In this document: positions 1 to 7,378 of the stretch, piece after piece
Numbering within the stretch: position 1 is the stretch's first letter
How the letters are laid out: every line of letters begins with the position of its first letter
DNA from: VRUE01 sp036376915
GTDB taxonomy: Bacteria; Actinomycetota; Thermoleophilia; Solirubrobacterales; 70-9
Direction of reading: 5' to 3'
Length of the DNA stretch: 57,678 nt
NCBI GenBank assembly: GCA_036376915.1
Contig: DASUZK010000005.1
Coordinates: 1-57,678 of the forward strand
Made by a program: the position numbers and the translations under genes
Notes under the pieces: model-generated
Databases searched by the model: none
What the model was told of the DNA's origin: nothing
What the model saw: the letters and a program-made list of their open reading frames with translations, nothing else

Positions 1-368
1 GTGAACATCACCACGCGGGGGCCCCCGACGCCGGAGCCCCCGGGAATTCTCGTCGCCGCATAGACCGTCCCCGGCTCCACCCCGCCAGCGCCGGTGTAGT
101 TGACCGCCATGCCGCCGACGCCGCCGAGCTGGACTTCTTCGCCGAATTCGAATCCTTCTGCTTTGAGTTCTGCTTCGCTGAGCGGTTTGCAGCTGTCTGT
201 CGGACCGGGGAAGTGGCTTGCGAAGCAGCCGATCTGTTCGTAGGCAGCTTGGGATGAGGGGGCGAAGGAGAGGATGAGAGTGAGGGTCAGCGCGAGTACG
301 CCGGTAACCGCCAGGCCCGCTCCGCGTCCTTTGCCCTCTGCGTGTCCCGTTCTCTTCCCGTGTCCCAT
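1..368 (-). CDS. Secreted NHL-repeat-like protein, N-terminal part only
   Basis: The gene reads leftward off the window edge, so only the first 122 residues are visible. The ATG at 368 follows a GAGAGG ribosome-site-like element. A basic N-terminus is followed by a hydrophobic segment (about residues 18-42, ending near SSQAAY), so the product is probably exported. Residues about 80-122 (GGVGGMAVNY, PGTVYAAT, GPRVVMF) match one NHL beta-propeller blade pattern: G-AV, then G-VY-A, then RV--F. Proteins of this kind in related actinobacteria are often long strings of blades with unknown ligands. The NHL call rests on a single blade and is inference; export is better supported. Confidence 0.6.
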   Translation of the reverse strand, partial: MGHGKRTGHAEGKGRGAGLAVTGVLALTLTLILSFAPSSQAAYEQIGCFASHFPGPTDSCKPLSEAELKAEGFEFGEEVQLGGVGGMAVNYTGAGGVEPGTVYAATRIPGGSGVGGPRVVMF

Positions 369-450
369 TCGCTCCGCCTCTCCCTGTAGGCACTTCAAGT
401 CTTTGTCTTGCCGCCTCCCCCCGGAGGCGGTACCGCTCGGCTGGGCCGCC

Positions 451-477
451 GCCCCGGGAGCCTCTGGCTCCCGGGGC
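451..477 (-). terminator. Hairpin downstream of the InlB-repeat gene
   Basis: Perfect 12-bp stem (451-462 with 466-477) and a 3-nt loop, 43 nt after the stop of the minus-strand gene at 520. There is no U-tract on the minus strand, so termination is inferred from the hairpin alone. Confidence 0.5.
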
Positions 478-519
478 TTTGGCTTTGCCGTTGTTGCTAG
501 CTACTCGTGCTGGGTGCTC

Positions 520-1848
520 CTATTCGAATTTCGCTACGACGGCGCTGCCTTTGGACATCGTTACCGTGCAGGTGCCGGTACCTGAGCAGCCCGATCCCGA
601 CCAGCCGCCGAAGGAGGAGCCTTTGCCCGGGGTGGCGGTCAGTTCGACCACCGTGCCCTCGAAGTAGGTCGCGGTCATCGATGAGCAGGTGGCGCCGCAG
701 TTGATGCCGGCGACGTTGCTCTTCACGGTGCCGTTGCCGCCACCGCTCTTGGTCAGGCCCAGGTTGAACTGGATTACCGGGCTGAATTTGGCCCCGACCG
801 TCTTGTCTGCGCCGAGAGAGCCCAGCGAGCAGGTCAGGCTGGAGCCCGAGTAGTCGCCCGTCCATTCGGTGAAGACGTAGTTTTTGGACGGCGCCGCGCT
901 CAGCGTGACCGAGGTGCCTTCCTTGAAGGACGCAATGGTCTGGGTGCAGTTGCTCAGGCAGAGGACTCCGCCCGGGGAGCTGCTGACCTTGCCGAGGCCC
1001 GATCCTTCGCGGTTGACTTTGACGTAATAGGCCGCGGTGAACTTGGCGTTGACCGTCTTTGCTTTGTCCATCGTCACCGTGCACTGGCGACCGTTGACCC
1101 CGCCTTTTTCGCAGCCTTTCCAGCTGACGAAGGTGGAGTTGGTACCAGGCGATGCGGTCAGGGTGACTTTCTGGTTGGTTTCGAAGGAGGTTTTGCAAGT
1201 GCCGCCGCATGTGATCCCCCCGGGATTGGAGACGACGGTGCCTGTGCCGGTTCCTTCTTTGTCTACTGTGAGTTTGGGGCCGGCGGGACCTTCACCGCAG
1301 CCCACCAACCTCGTTTCGTTTTCTCCCGCGATCGGGTTGAAGACTTGTTCTTCTTTCGCCGTGCCCTCGTCGCAGAAGGTGGCGAGTGCTTCGAAGTGGT
1401 CTTCGTTTTCGCCCGGGTTGATGGTCTGGAAACGGCATTCGTGCGTGGGGTTCGGTCCGGGGTTTTCAGCGAGTAGGGAGCTGGCGGGACAACCTGTGGT
1501 GCCGAATTCGCCGAATTCTCCAAAGAACGGGCCCATCTGCACTTTCCAGCCGCCGAATTCGGAGCCCGGCGCCGGCTGGGCTTCCAACGCGCTGACGAAG
1601 GTACCCGATTCTTCCAGCGGTTCGTCAGGGGTGTTTTCGCAGACCCCGCTGGCACTCACGCCGTTGTAGGTGCAGACGATCGGTGGGGTGCCTATGCCTG
1701 ACCCCGGGCCAGACATGTTTTTTGAAATAACTTCGCCGCTGCCGGGGCCGGTGACGTTCACCTTCATGTTCGCTGCCGCGAACGCCTGCGCCGCCGGGAT
1801 GAGCATCAAAGCCCCCACCGTGGCGAGCAAGATTGTCAGTCGTCTCAC
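520..1848 (-). CDS. Secreted InlB B-repeat-like protein
   Basis: A 442-residue protein with a clear signal peptide (residues 1 to about 26, core LLATVGALMLIPAAQAFA). The GTG start at 1848 is preceded by AAGGAGAGAG. Residues about 25-190 have no recognised fold. Three units of about 80 residues follow (about 190-270, 270-355 and 355-442). Each has the pattern G-G-G-V-S-P-GG---C---C, then VTLTA-P---S-F--W-G--C and C-VTM---K-V-A-F. This matches the divergent InlB B-repeat / bacterial repeat family of extracellular proteins. Paired cysteines in each unit probably form disulfides. No enzyme motif or cell-wall anchor is visible. A role at the cell surface is inference; the repeats and export are seen directly. 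Confidence 0.8.
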   Translation of the reverse strand: MRRLTILLATVGALMLIPAAQAFAAANMKVNVTGPGSGEVISKNMSGPGSGIGTPPIVCTYNGVSASGVCENTPDEPLEESGTFVSALEAQPAPGSEFGGWKVQMGPFFGEFGEFGTTGCPASSLLAENPGPNPTHECRFQTINPGENEDHFEALATFCDEGTAKEEQVFNPIAGENETRLVGCGEGPAGPKLTVDKEGTGTGTVVSNPGGITCGGTCKTSFETNQKVTLTASPGTNSTFVSWKGCEKGGVNGRQCTVTMDKAKTVNAKFTAAYYVKVNREGSGLGKVSSSPGGVLCLSNCTQTIASFKEGTSVTLSAAPSKNYVFTEWTGDYSGSSLTCSLGSLGADKTVGAKFSPVIQFNLGLTKSGGGNGTVKSNVAGINCGATCSSMTATYFEGTVVELTATPGKGSSFGGWSGSGCSGTGTCTVTMSKGSAVVAKFE

Positions 1849-2320
1849 TTAGCTCTCTCCTTTTTTTTCGAGCCCCTGCCGGGCCGCTCCCAGCGGCCTT
1901 CGGGTGACCCTGTTTCCCTGAGTAACGTCGGGAGATGCGGAGAGGACGACACTGGCCTCGAGGGCCGCGTCGGGTAGCGAGGCGGTGACAGGAACGAGGG
2001 GGAGAACACGGCAAGGCAGTGAGGCAGCGCCTCGCTCGGAACACGATTTCGATCGTGCCCTTGGCTGCTTCGCCCGGTATCTCAACTTCTCTCCCCTCCG
2101 CTGCTGCCGTGCCGTTCCCCGGGGGGCCCTGGCCTGACCTCAGCCGAATCGGTTTCCCTGTGTGCCGGTCATTCGGGGTGGATACCCGTGTTTACCGACT
2201 GGCCGCAGAGTAGATACTGGTGTTTCTTTTGTCAAGTGCGTGGCTCTTTTGGCTGGAAATAAGCGTATTTTGAGACAGATGGATGGGTTTACAGGTGGCG
2301 ATCGGCTAGTCTCCGCCGCC
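1849..2320. other. Intergenic region between divergent secreted-protein genes
   Basis: About 470 bases with no gene I can support. The minus-strand end holds the ribosome site of the InlB-repeat gene. The right end holds a TAGTCT box for the cyclophilin gene. Bases about 2210-2285 are more AT-rich than the surroundings and may hold further promoter elements, but no convincing -35/-10 pair was found. Confidence 0.5.
2307..2312 (+). promoter_or_regulatory. TAnnnT -10 box of the cyclophilin gene
   Basis: TAGTCT ends 8 nt before the ATG at 2321, and no Shine-Dalgarno lies between them. It belongs to the leaderless-type pattern seen across the window. Confidence 0.45.
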
Positions 2321-2989
2321 ATGCTGGAGGGACGCACACCGAGGATCTTTGGCGTGCTCGCAATCGTCGCGACCGCGGCGATTGCGGCGCTGCTGATCGG
2401 CTGCGGCGGAGACAGCGACTCGGGCACCGTGGCGGATGTCCCCGGCTGCAATGCGGTCGACGAGCCGGAGCCGAAGGAGGTGAGCCTGGAAGCGCCGAAG
2501 CAGACGGTGAAGCCGGGCGAAGAGCTGACCGCTGTCGTCGAGACCAGCTGCGGCAGCTTCGAGATCGTCCTCGACACCGAGCAGGCGCCGAAGACGACCA
2601 ACTCGTTCGCCTACCTCGCTCGCGAAGGCTTCTACGACGGCCTCGACTTCAACCGGGTGGTGTCCGGCTTCGTTGTCCAGGGCGGCGACCCACTCGTCGG
2701 TGGCGACGGAGGCCCGGGCTACACGACCACCGAGCCACCTCCCACCGACACCGCCTACACCAAGGGTGTCGTCGCGATGGCCAAAAGCCTCGACGCGCCG
2801 TCGGGCCAGTCCGGCAGCCAGTTCTTCGTCGTCACCAGCCTCGACACCGGGTACCCACCCGAATACGCCCTGCTCGGCAGGGTCGGCAAGGGCTACAAGA
2901 CGGTCGCCCGGATCGACGAGCTCGGGAGGCCCGACGAAAAGCCCAAGGTCCCGGTCCTGATCGAATCGGTGACGATCGAGAAGGGCTGA
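2321..2989 (+). CDS. Cyclophilin-type peptidyl-prolyl isomerase, lipoprotein
   Basis: A 222-residue lipoprotein. Residues 9-28 are hydrophobic and end in the lipobox LLIGC, with the lipidated Cys at 28. The mature part holds a cyclophilin domain (about residues 70-220) with recognisable signatures: TSCGSFEIVLD, FAYLAREGFYDGLDFNRVV, GFVVQGGDP and SGSQFFVV. It should catalyse cis-trans isomerisation of prolyl bonds in proteins outside the membrane. An in-frame ATG lies further upstream, but the start at 2321 puts the signal at the N-terminus and fits the TAGTCT box. The gene stands alone, and its stop lies 14 nt from the convergent hipA stop. Confidence 0.88.
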   Translation: MLEGRTPRIFGVLAIVATAAIAALLIGCGGDSDSGTVADVPGCNAVDEPEPKEVSLEAPKQTVKPGEELTAVVETSCGSFEIVLDTEQAPKTTNSFAYLAREGFYDGLDFNRVVSGFVVQGGDPLVGGDGGPGYTTTEPPPTDTAYTKGVVAMAKSLDAPSGQSGSQFFVVTSLDTGYPPEYALLGRVGKGYKTVARIDELGRPDEKPKVPVLIESVTIEKG

Positions 2990-3003
2990 CTCGCAGTCCA
3001 AAC

Positions 3004-4227
3004 CTAGAGCAGCTGCCGGACTCGACTGGAGACGAGTTTCGCTACCGGCGAATTGCTTGGGAGCATGCCTTCATCGAGAACGGTGAGGGCGGTGGCGAGC
3101 GTGCGGCGTGCTGCCTCCTCGGCTCGCTCGGCCGGGTGGCGCCAGATCACCGCCTCGCGGACGATGTCCCTCAGGGTCACGTCCGGCAGCGAGACCTGGG
3201 CACCGATCGACATCGCCGCCTCCCTGCGGAGCTTGGGCCAGAGCACGGTCGGCACGGTGTCGTAGAGCGGCGCCAGCTCGATCCGCTCGGGGTGCGGGTG
3301 CAGGAAGGCGAGGTTCTTGCCGTGGGCGTCGGCGTTGCCGATCAGCACCGTGAAGGCGACTATCTCAACCAGGCGGTCGAGCTGGCCCTCGACGTCACCG
3401 GCGTAGCTGTCTATGAGGGCGGCCGCGTCCTTCAACGCTGGACCCCCACTTCGCTCGTACTTGCCACGGCCCTCGCGCTGGGCGGGATCGGTCCCGGTCG
3501 CCTGGCAGAGATCCTCCTGGTGGATGCGCGCGATCGAGCCGGCGTCCTCCTCTCGATCGAAGCGGGGAACGATCAGGCAGCGGTGCTCGCCGATGGTCTC
3601 GATTTGGGGGTCGATGCTCGTCAGGCCGAGCGCCCGGGCCAGGCGCAGGCATTCCTCCTCGGCCTGGATCAAGCCGGGCCGGCGCGGATCGTCGACCTTG
3701 AGGATGTGGGTCGAGGGCCGGCCATGGAGAGGGCGGCCCCAGCCCCGCTCTCCGAGATCGACGAGGAGAAGCTTGTCCTGCAGGCCCGCCAGCGACAGCT
3801 CGCTGTCGTCGTGCGCGCCGAGTGGATAGTCGTCGAGGTCGTCGATCGCCTCCTCCAGGCCGGTCTCGCCGTACTCCTCGATGCCGTAATCGCGCTCGGC
3901 CGGCTCTTCGGGGGCGATCGCCAGCGCGCCCGCGACGTCGCGCCCGTAGCGCTCGAGCATCCCGAACGTGTCGCTGGCCGCCAGATCGGCCCGGTCGGCC
4001 AGCGTTCGCAGTGCGTCGCCCTCGGGCAGCAGGCCCCTGCAGAAGGCGAGGGCCGGCAGGGCGCGTTCGCCGAGCGGCAGGCTGCAGGAGATGACCGGGC
4101 TGTTCCGTGGCCATCGGTCGAGCGCTTCGTCGGAGTAGCGGGCTCGAATCGAGCCCCCGGGACCCTCGGTCAGGTCCGCGATTCGGACTCCCTCGAGCCA
4201 GACGCCGAGGCTCTCAGCTCTCGCCAT
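3004..4227 (-). CDS. hipA: HipA-family serine/threonine kinase toxin
   Basis: A 407-residue HipA-like protein. The N-terminal HipA_N region is followed by the kinase core. SLAGLQDKLLL is the usual SLAGVQPK-like ATP-loop segment, HILKV carries the candidate ATP-binding lysine, FTVLIGNADAHGKNLAFL holds the catalytic loop (D in NADAHGKN), and LAPLYDTVPT holds the metal-binding DxV/T region. Known HipA proteins phosphorylate tRNA synthetases and cause dormancy; the target here cannot be read from sequence. It overlaps the upstream hipB by 14 nt, the usual antitoxin-first order. The stretch DPAQREGRGKYERSGGPALKD matches the flexible serine-bearing loop region of the family. Confidence 0.9.
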   Translation of the reverse strand: MARAESLGVWLEGVRIADLTEGPGGSIRARYSDEALDRWPRNSPVISCSLPLGERALPALAFCRGLLPEGDALRTLADRADLAASDTFGMLERYGRDVAGALAIAPEEPAERDYGIEEYGETGLEEAIDDLDDYPLGAHDDSELSLAGLQDKLLLVDLGERGWGRPLHGRPSTHILKVDDPRRPGLIQAEEECLRLARALGLTSIDPQIETIGEHRCLIVPRFDREEDAGSIARIHQEDLCQATGTDPAQREGRGKYERSGGPALKDAAALIDSYAGDVEGQLDRLVEIVAFTVLIGNADAHGKNLAFLHPHPERIELAPLYDTVPTVLWPKLRREAAMSIGAQVSLPDVTLRDIVREAVIWRHPAERAEEAARRTLATALTVLDEGMLPSNSPVAKLVSSRVRQLL

Positions 4228-4480
4228 CGGCGTCCGGGCGCTCGAAGGTGACCGTGACCGTCGCTCCCATCCTGCGCAGGGCGCGCAACGCCCGCTCGAG
4301 CACGAGCTGGGAGGCGCCGGCCTCGAGTCGGGCCAGATAGCCCCGGTCGACCCCGATCTGGCCGGCGAGCCCCGCCTGCGTCAGGCTGCATGCGGAGCGC
4401 ACTCCCGCGATCGCCCGGCCGAGATCGGCGGGGTTATGCACCGTCCAAGTCGCACGACCTCTTGGAGTTGTTGTATGCAT
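4214..4480 (-). CDS. hipB: HipB-like Xre antitoxin
   Basis: An 88-residue DNA-binding antitoxin. Residues about 18-75 form an Xre/Cro helix-turn-helix (DLGRAIAGVRSACSLTQAGL, then GVDRGYLARLEAG). The C-terminal tail TVTVTFERPD resembles the beta strand HipB uses to dimerise. It should neutralise HipA and repress its own promoter. The ATG at 4480 has no Shine-Dalgarno; a TACTGT box ends exactly 6 nt upstream, so the transcript is probably leaderless. Two matching 12-mers flank this box (see the operator entry). The upstream 120 bases are unusually AT-rich for this window. Confidence 0.88.
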   Translation of the reverse strand: MHTTTPRGRATWTVHNPADLGRAIAGVRSACSLTQAGLAGQIGVDRGYLARLEAGASQLVLERALRALRRMGATVTVTFERPDADGES

Positions 4481-4518
4481 ATACGCACAGTATCAGGACT
4501 GCAGCCGTTGTGTGCATA
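4470..4518 (-). promoter_or_regulatory. Candidate hipBA operator (two 12-mers)
   Basis: GTTGTATGCATA (4470-4481) and GTTGTGTGCATA (4507-4518) match at 11 of 12 bases and start 37 nt apart. One covers the hipB start codon, the other the expected -35 position. Binding by HipB at both would block transcription. Confidence 0.5.
4487..4492 (-). promoter_or_regulatory. TAnnnT -10 box of hipB
   Basis: On the minus strand TACTGT ends 6 nt before the hipB ATG and sits between the two operator 12-mers. This is the leaderless pattern. Confidence 0.55.
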
Positions 4519-4590
4519 TTCATATAAATGAGCAACTTGGCACTCTGTAGCAATATTCTTACATCAACAACGTTAGGCACCCCTCGCGGA

Positions 4591-4596
4591 TAGGCT
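4591..4596 (+). promoter_or_regulatory. TAnnnT -10 box of the glycosyltransferase gene
   Basis: TAGGCT ends 6 nt before the ATG at 4603, with no Shine-Dalgarno between. An almost identical arrangement precedes the gene at 14758. Confidence 0.55.
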
Positions 4597-4602
4597 CAAT
4601 CG

Positions 4603-5556
4603 ATGCGCGTCCTGGTAGTCACCAACTTCGTCCCCGACGCTTCCACCCCGCAACGGGGACGCTGGGTGCGGGATCAGGTGGAGGAGATGCGGAGGCTCGG
4701 CGAGGAGGTCGAGGTCTTCTCCTTCCCGCGCGGCCGCCAGCACTACGGCCCCGCCACCCGGCGGCTGCGGCGGATGCTGAAGAGCGAGCGCTTCGACCTG
4801 GTCCACGCGCACTACGGGCTGGTGGGTTGGTGTGCGCTGCTGGCGGGCGCGCGACCGCTCGTCGTCAGCTTCCACGGGACCGACGTGCGCCACCCGCTGG
4901 TCGGGCCGATGTCGCGCCGGCTTGCCTGGCGGTCGGACCTGGTCGCCGCGGTCTCGCGGGCGCTCTTCTCGGCCGAGGACGGCCGGCCGGGTCTCCCCCC
5001 CGTGCCGGGCTCGGCGGTCTTGCCCTGCGGGCCGGACCTCGGGCGCTTCCGGCGGATGCCCCGCGAGGAGGTGCGGAGGCAGCTCGGGCTCGACCCCGCC
5101 GGCCGCTACCTGCTCTTCCCCGCCGACCCGGCCAGGCCGGAGAAGCGGCACGACCGCGCCGCCGAGCTGGCGGGCGCCTGCGAGGCCGAGCTGCTCACCG
5201 GCGGCTCGATCGACCCCGACGAGATGCCGCTCTGGGTCAACGCCGCCAACGCCGTCCTCGTCACCTCCGACTACGAGGGCTTCGGCCTCGCCTGCGTCGA
5301 GGCGCTCGCCTGCGACGTGCCGGTGCTGTCTACGCCAGTGGGGATCGCCCCCCATGTGCTCGCGGGCCTGAAGGGCGCCTTGTGCGCGCCATTCGAGCTC
5401 GGCACCTGGACAGCGGCGGCGCGCGCCCTCCTGGAGTCGCCCGACCCCCGTGTCGAGGGCGCCACGCGAGCGACCTCCCTCTCGGCCCACCGCATGGCGG
5501 AGCGAACGGTCGTCGCCTACCGCGCCATTCTCGACCGCACCGGGAGCACGAACTAG
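4603..5556 (+). CDS. GT-B glycosyltransferase (family 4-like)
   Basis: A 317-residue GT-B fold enzyme. The N-terminal domain has MRVLVVTNFVPDASTPQRG and FDLVHAHYGL, then VVSFHGTDVRHPL. The C-terminal domain has FPADPARPEKRHDRA and the donor-site signature SDYEGFGLACVEALACDVPV, with the E-x7-E pattern typical of retaining GT4 enzymes. It probably transfers a sugar from a nucleotide donor onto a cell-envelope glycan or lipid; acceptor and donor cannot be told. It is somewhat shorter than the usual 350-400 residues. It stands alone between the hipBA and vapBC modules, and its stop overlaps the convergent vapC stop by 4 nt. Confidence 0.85.
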   Translation: MRVLVVTNFVPDASTPQRGRWVRDQVEEMRRLGEEVEVFSFPRGRQHYGPATRRLRRMLKSERFDLVHAHYGLVGWCALLAGARPLVVSFHGTDVRHPLVGPMSRRLAWRSDLVAAVSRALFSAEDGRPGLPPVPGSAVLPCGPDLGRFRRMPREEVRRQLGLDPAGRYLLFPADPARPEKRHDRAAELAGACEAELLTGGSIDPDEMPLWVNAANAVLVTSDYEGFGLACVEALACDVPVLSTPVGIAPHVLAGLKGALCAPFELGTWTAAARALLESPDPRVEGATRATSLSAHRMAERTVVAYRAILDRTGSTN

Positions 5557-5957
5557 ACGAGCGGCCCGCAGAGCCGCAGGCCAACAGGGCGCAGCGCCCG
5601 TCGGACGCGTTTGTCGAACGATGCGACACTGGCGTCGTGCGCAGCCGCAGTGGCGAGGGCAAAGCCGTCGGCGAGACTGATCCCAAGCGCACGAAACCGC
5701 GCTGCGCTGCGAGCCATAGCCGCATCCGGCCCGACAACCCGTATGCGCAGCGAGGCGATCGCGTCGACAGCGGCCCGAAGCGTTCCCTCGTCTTCAGCCG
5801 GACGGACGAGCGCCTCGGCGTAGTTCACCGCAGAAAGGAGCAGATCGGTCTCATCCTCGGACATCCGCGCGAACGCCACAGCAGCGGCCTCGTGATGCGC
5901 ATCGCGCCTATCGAGAGCAGCTATGACGACGTCTGTGTCGAGGACGCAAGCGCTCAA
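5553..5957 (-). CDS. vapC: VapC-like PIN-domain toxin
   Basis: A 134-residue PIN-domain protein. The acidic residues expected of a VapC ribonuclease are present: D7 in CVLDTDVVIAAL, E in AVNYAEALV, D in ISLADGFALATA and D in ASVASFDKRV. VapC toxins cut RNA, often tRNA or rRNA loops; the target here is unknown. It overlaps vapB by 4 nt, so the pair is translationally coupled. Its 3' end overlaps the convergent glycosyltransferase by 4 nt. Confidence 0.88.
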   Translation of the reverse strand: MSACVLDTDVVIAALDRRDAHHEAAAVAFARMSEDETDLLLSAVNYAEALVRPAEDEGTLRAAVDAIASLRIRVVGPDAAMARSAARFRALGISLADGFALATAAAHDASVASFDKRVRRALRPVGLRLCGPLV

Positions 5958-6172
5958 GCCCGCTCCTCGGAGCGGAGACGCTCGAGGTAGTCCGGCTCGT
6001 ACAACCCATCGAAGATCCCGAGCGCGTGGCCGAGGTCGGGCTCGGCGCGGTAGACGACGATGCGGTCAGGTCCCTCTGGCTCGATTCGCACCTGATCGCC
6101 AGGCTTCAGCCCAGCAGCCCGAAGGCTCTCGACCGGCAGGGTCACCTGGTGCTTGGGGGAGATTCTCGGCAC
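5954..6172 (-). CDS. vapB: VapB-like AbrB/SpoVT antitoxin
   Basis: A 72-residue antitoxin. Residues 1 to about 45 (MPRISPKHQVTLPVESLRAA, GLKPGDQVRIE, DRIVVYR) form an AbrB/MazE-type swapped-hairpin DNA-binding fold. The C-terminal part (ALGIFDGLYEPDYLERLRSE) should wrap around the PIN toxin. The GTG start at 6172 has a TAAAGT box ending 6 nt upstream. That box lies inside the palindrome CTTTAC-n6-GTAAAG, so the module probably represses itself. Confidence 0.85.
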   Translation of the reverse strand: MPRISPKHQVTLPVESLRAAGLKPGDQVRIEPEGPDRIVVYRAEPDLGHALGIFDGLYEPDYLERLRSEERA

Positions 6173-6174
6173 GC

Positions 6175-6192
6175 CTTTACTTTAACGTAAAG
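6175..6192 (-). promoter_or_regulatory. Candidate vapBC operator palindrome
   Basis: CTTTACTTTAACGTAAAG has 6-bp arms and a 6-bp spacer. It begins 3 nt upstream of the vapB start and covers the -10 box, the usual place for VapB autorepression. Confidence 0.5.
6179..6184 (-). promoter_or_regulatory. TAnnnT -10 box of vapB
   Basis: On the minus strand TAAAGT ends 6 nt before the GTG at 6172. This is the leaderless pattern. Confidence 0.5.
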
Positions 6193-6205
6193 CGAACTTC
6201 GCGAG

Positions 6206-6718
6206 TCAGGAGTCCACGCCGGGGATCTCGTCGATCGGCAGCTCGCCGTGAAACGACTCCAGCTCTTCCAGGTCGCGCCTGTCCTGGGGTCGCCCTGCGA
6301 GCCGCTTGAAGCCGACGATGCTGCGAAGGCCGGCAAAGCGGGCGGGGTGTCCGCCGACTTCTCCCTCGATGGCGTTCCGGGCCACGGTCTCGTAGTCGAG
6401 CGGGGGGAGGCCGCCCCGCATGATGTCGAGAATGCCGTGCTTGCTGCGAACGCGAATGTGGTGCGTATCTAGAACGTCTTCGCGGGACAGCGTCTTACCA
6501 TCGTGGAGACGGGTCGCCTCGATGCGGTCGAGCAGGCGCACGATTGCCTCGTCTGTCTCGGGACCGTCGGGAACGAGAAGGTCACTGTCCTTGGTTGCGC
6601 GCAGGAAGCCGTTGGCCATAACGCTGAAACCTCCGATCACCACGTAGCGAAGGCCGACCGCGTTGGCATCGGCGACCACGCCGTCGAGGTCAGGACCAGA
6701 AGGCTCGTTCTGGGACAT
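6206..6718 (-). CDS. MNT/AbiEii-like nucleotidyltransferase
   Basis: A 170-residue protein with the nucleotidyltransferase signature near the N-terminus: YVVIGGFSVMANGF (a GGxS-type loop) followed about 10 residues later by RATKDSDLLV, whose D-x-D would bind the metal. Similar small enzymes act as toxins that add nucleotides to tRNA or AMP to partner proteins; which reaction occurs here is unknown. The C-terminal half (LRSIVGFKRLAGRPQDRRDL) contains the basic K-RxxDxxDL element common to AbiEii-like and DUF1814-like proteins. It overlaps the upstream small gene by 29 nt, suggesting a two-gene toxin-antitoxin operon. Confidence 0.75.
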   Translation of the reverse strand: MSQNEPSGPDLDGVVADANAVGLRYVVIGGFSVMANGFLRATKDSDLLVPDGPETDEAIVRLLDRIEATRLHDGKTLSREDVLDTHHIRVRSKHGILDIMRGGLPPLDYETVARNAIEGEVGGHPARFAGLRSIVGFKRLAGRPQDRRDLEELESFHGELPIDEIPGVDS

Positions 6719-6911
6719 GCCCCGCCTTTATGGTCGAAGCCAGCAGCGAGACCGCCTGCTGAGAGAGCCTCTGGCCCTGGGCGACACGCTCGGAAGGGGT
6801 CAGCGCCCGTGCGGTGCATTGGTGGTACTCCCGCTTCTCTGCGTTGAGTCGGGCCCACTCCTCCTCGTTGCCGGGAGCCAGGAGCGTGCGGCGTCGGGTC
6901 TCTGAGGCCAT
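6690..6911 (-). CDS. Small partner of the nucleotidyltransferase, possible antitoxin
   Basis: A 73-residue, highly charged, probably all-helical protein (LLAPGNEEEWARLNAEKREY, ALTPSERVAQGQRLSQQAV). I recognise no characterised family. I place the start at 6911 (MASETRR) rather than 6917, because a TACCAT box ends exactly 6 nt upstream of 6911 and no Shine-Dalgarno exists. It lies upstream of, and overlaps by 29 nt, a nucleotidyltransferase. This is the layout of antitoxin-first modules, so an antitoxin role is inferred from position only. Confidence 0.65.
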   Translation of the reverse strand: MASETRRRTLLAPGNEEEWARLNAEKREYHQCTARALTPSERVAQGQRLSQQAVSLLASTIKAGHVPERAFWS

Positions 6912-6917
6912 ATGCAA

Positions 6918-6923
6918 ATGGTA
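6918..6923 (-). promoter_or_regulatory. TAnnnT -10 box of the small partner gene
   Basis: On the minus strand TACCAT ends 6 nt before the ATG at 6911. It lies 23 nt from the divergent box at 6947-6952. Confidence 0.5.
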
Positions 6924-6946
6924 CGCCCCGGCGGGGCGTCTCGTAA

Positions 6947-6952
6947 TAGATT
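6947..6952 (+). promoter_or_regulatory. TAnnnT -10 box of the coiled-coil/nadB operon
   Basis: TAGATT ends 6 nt before the GTG at 6959. There is no Shine-Dalgarno, so the message is probably leaderless. Confidence 0.5.
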
Positions 6953-6958
6953 GGGCGG

Positions 6959-7378
6959 GTGAGCACGGGGGATCTCAGCGCGCAGGTCGAGATGGCCAAG
7001 AAGCGGCTGGAGGAGGCTGCGGCGGCGGCGAGCACCGCGGAGAGGCGGGTCGCGGCCGAGATAGAGGCGCTGGAGACCGACCTGGAAAAGGAGCGCGCCC
7101 GCGCCTCCCGGGCCCTGGAGGAGCTGCGCGCCGCGCACGCCGAGGAGCTGCGCCGCGAGCGCGAGGCCAAGGACCGTGTGATCGCCGAGGCGGAGGGACG
7201 CCTCTCCGAGATCGAGGCGCAGGCCGAGGCCGCCGAGAAGCGGATCGAGGAGGCGGAGAAGCGCGCCACCGAGGCCGAGGGCGCGATCGGCGACGAGCGG
7301 TCCAGGGCTCGCGAGTCCGCCGCCGCCTGGCTCCGCGGCCAAGTCGAGGCGATCCGGCGAGAGGCAGGACGGCGATAG
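6959..7378 (+). CDS. Coiled-coil protein of unknown function
   Basis: A 139-residue protein that is almost entirely heptad-like helix rich in Ala, Glu, Arg and Lys (for example AEIEALETDLEKERARAS and AEAAEKRIEEAEKRATEAE). It has no signal peptide, no membrane segment and no enzyme motif. The GTG start at 6959 is fixed by the TAGATT box 6 nt upstream. Its stop codon overlaps the presumed nadB start region, so the two are probably one transcript. A scaffold or envelope-associated role is possible, but nothing in the sequence decides it. Confidence 0.7.
   Translation: MSTGDLSAQVEMAKKRLEEAAAAASTAERRVAAEIEALETDLEKERARASRALEELRAAHAEELRREREAKDRVIAEAEGRLSEIEAQAEAAEKRIEEAEKRATEAEGAIGDERSRARESAAAWLRGQVEAIRREAGRR

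Noticed and set aside
2162..2320. Upstream start for the cyclophilin lipoprotein
   Set aside because: It would bury the lipoprotein signal 53 residues inside the protein.
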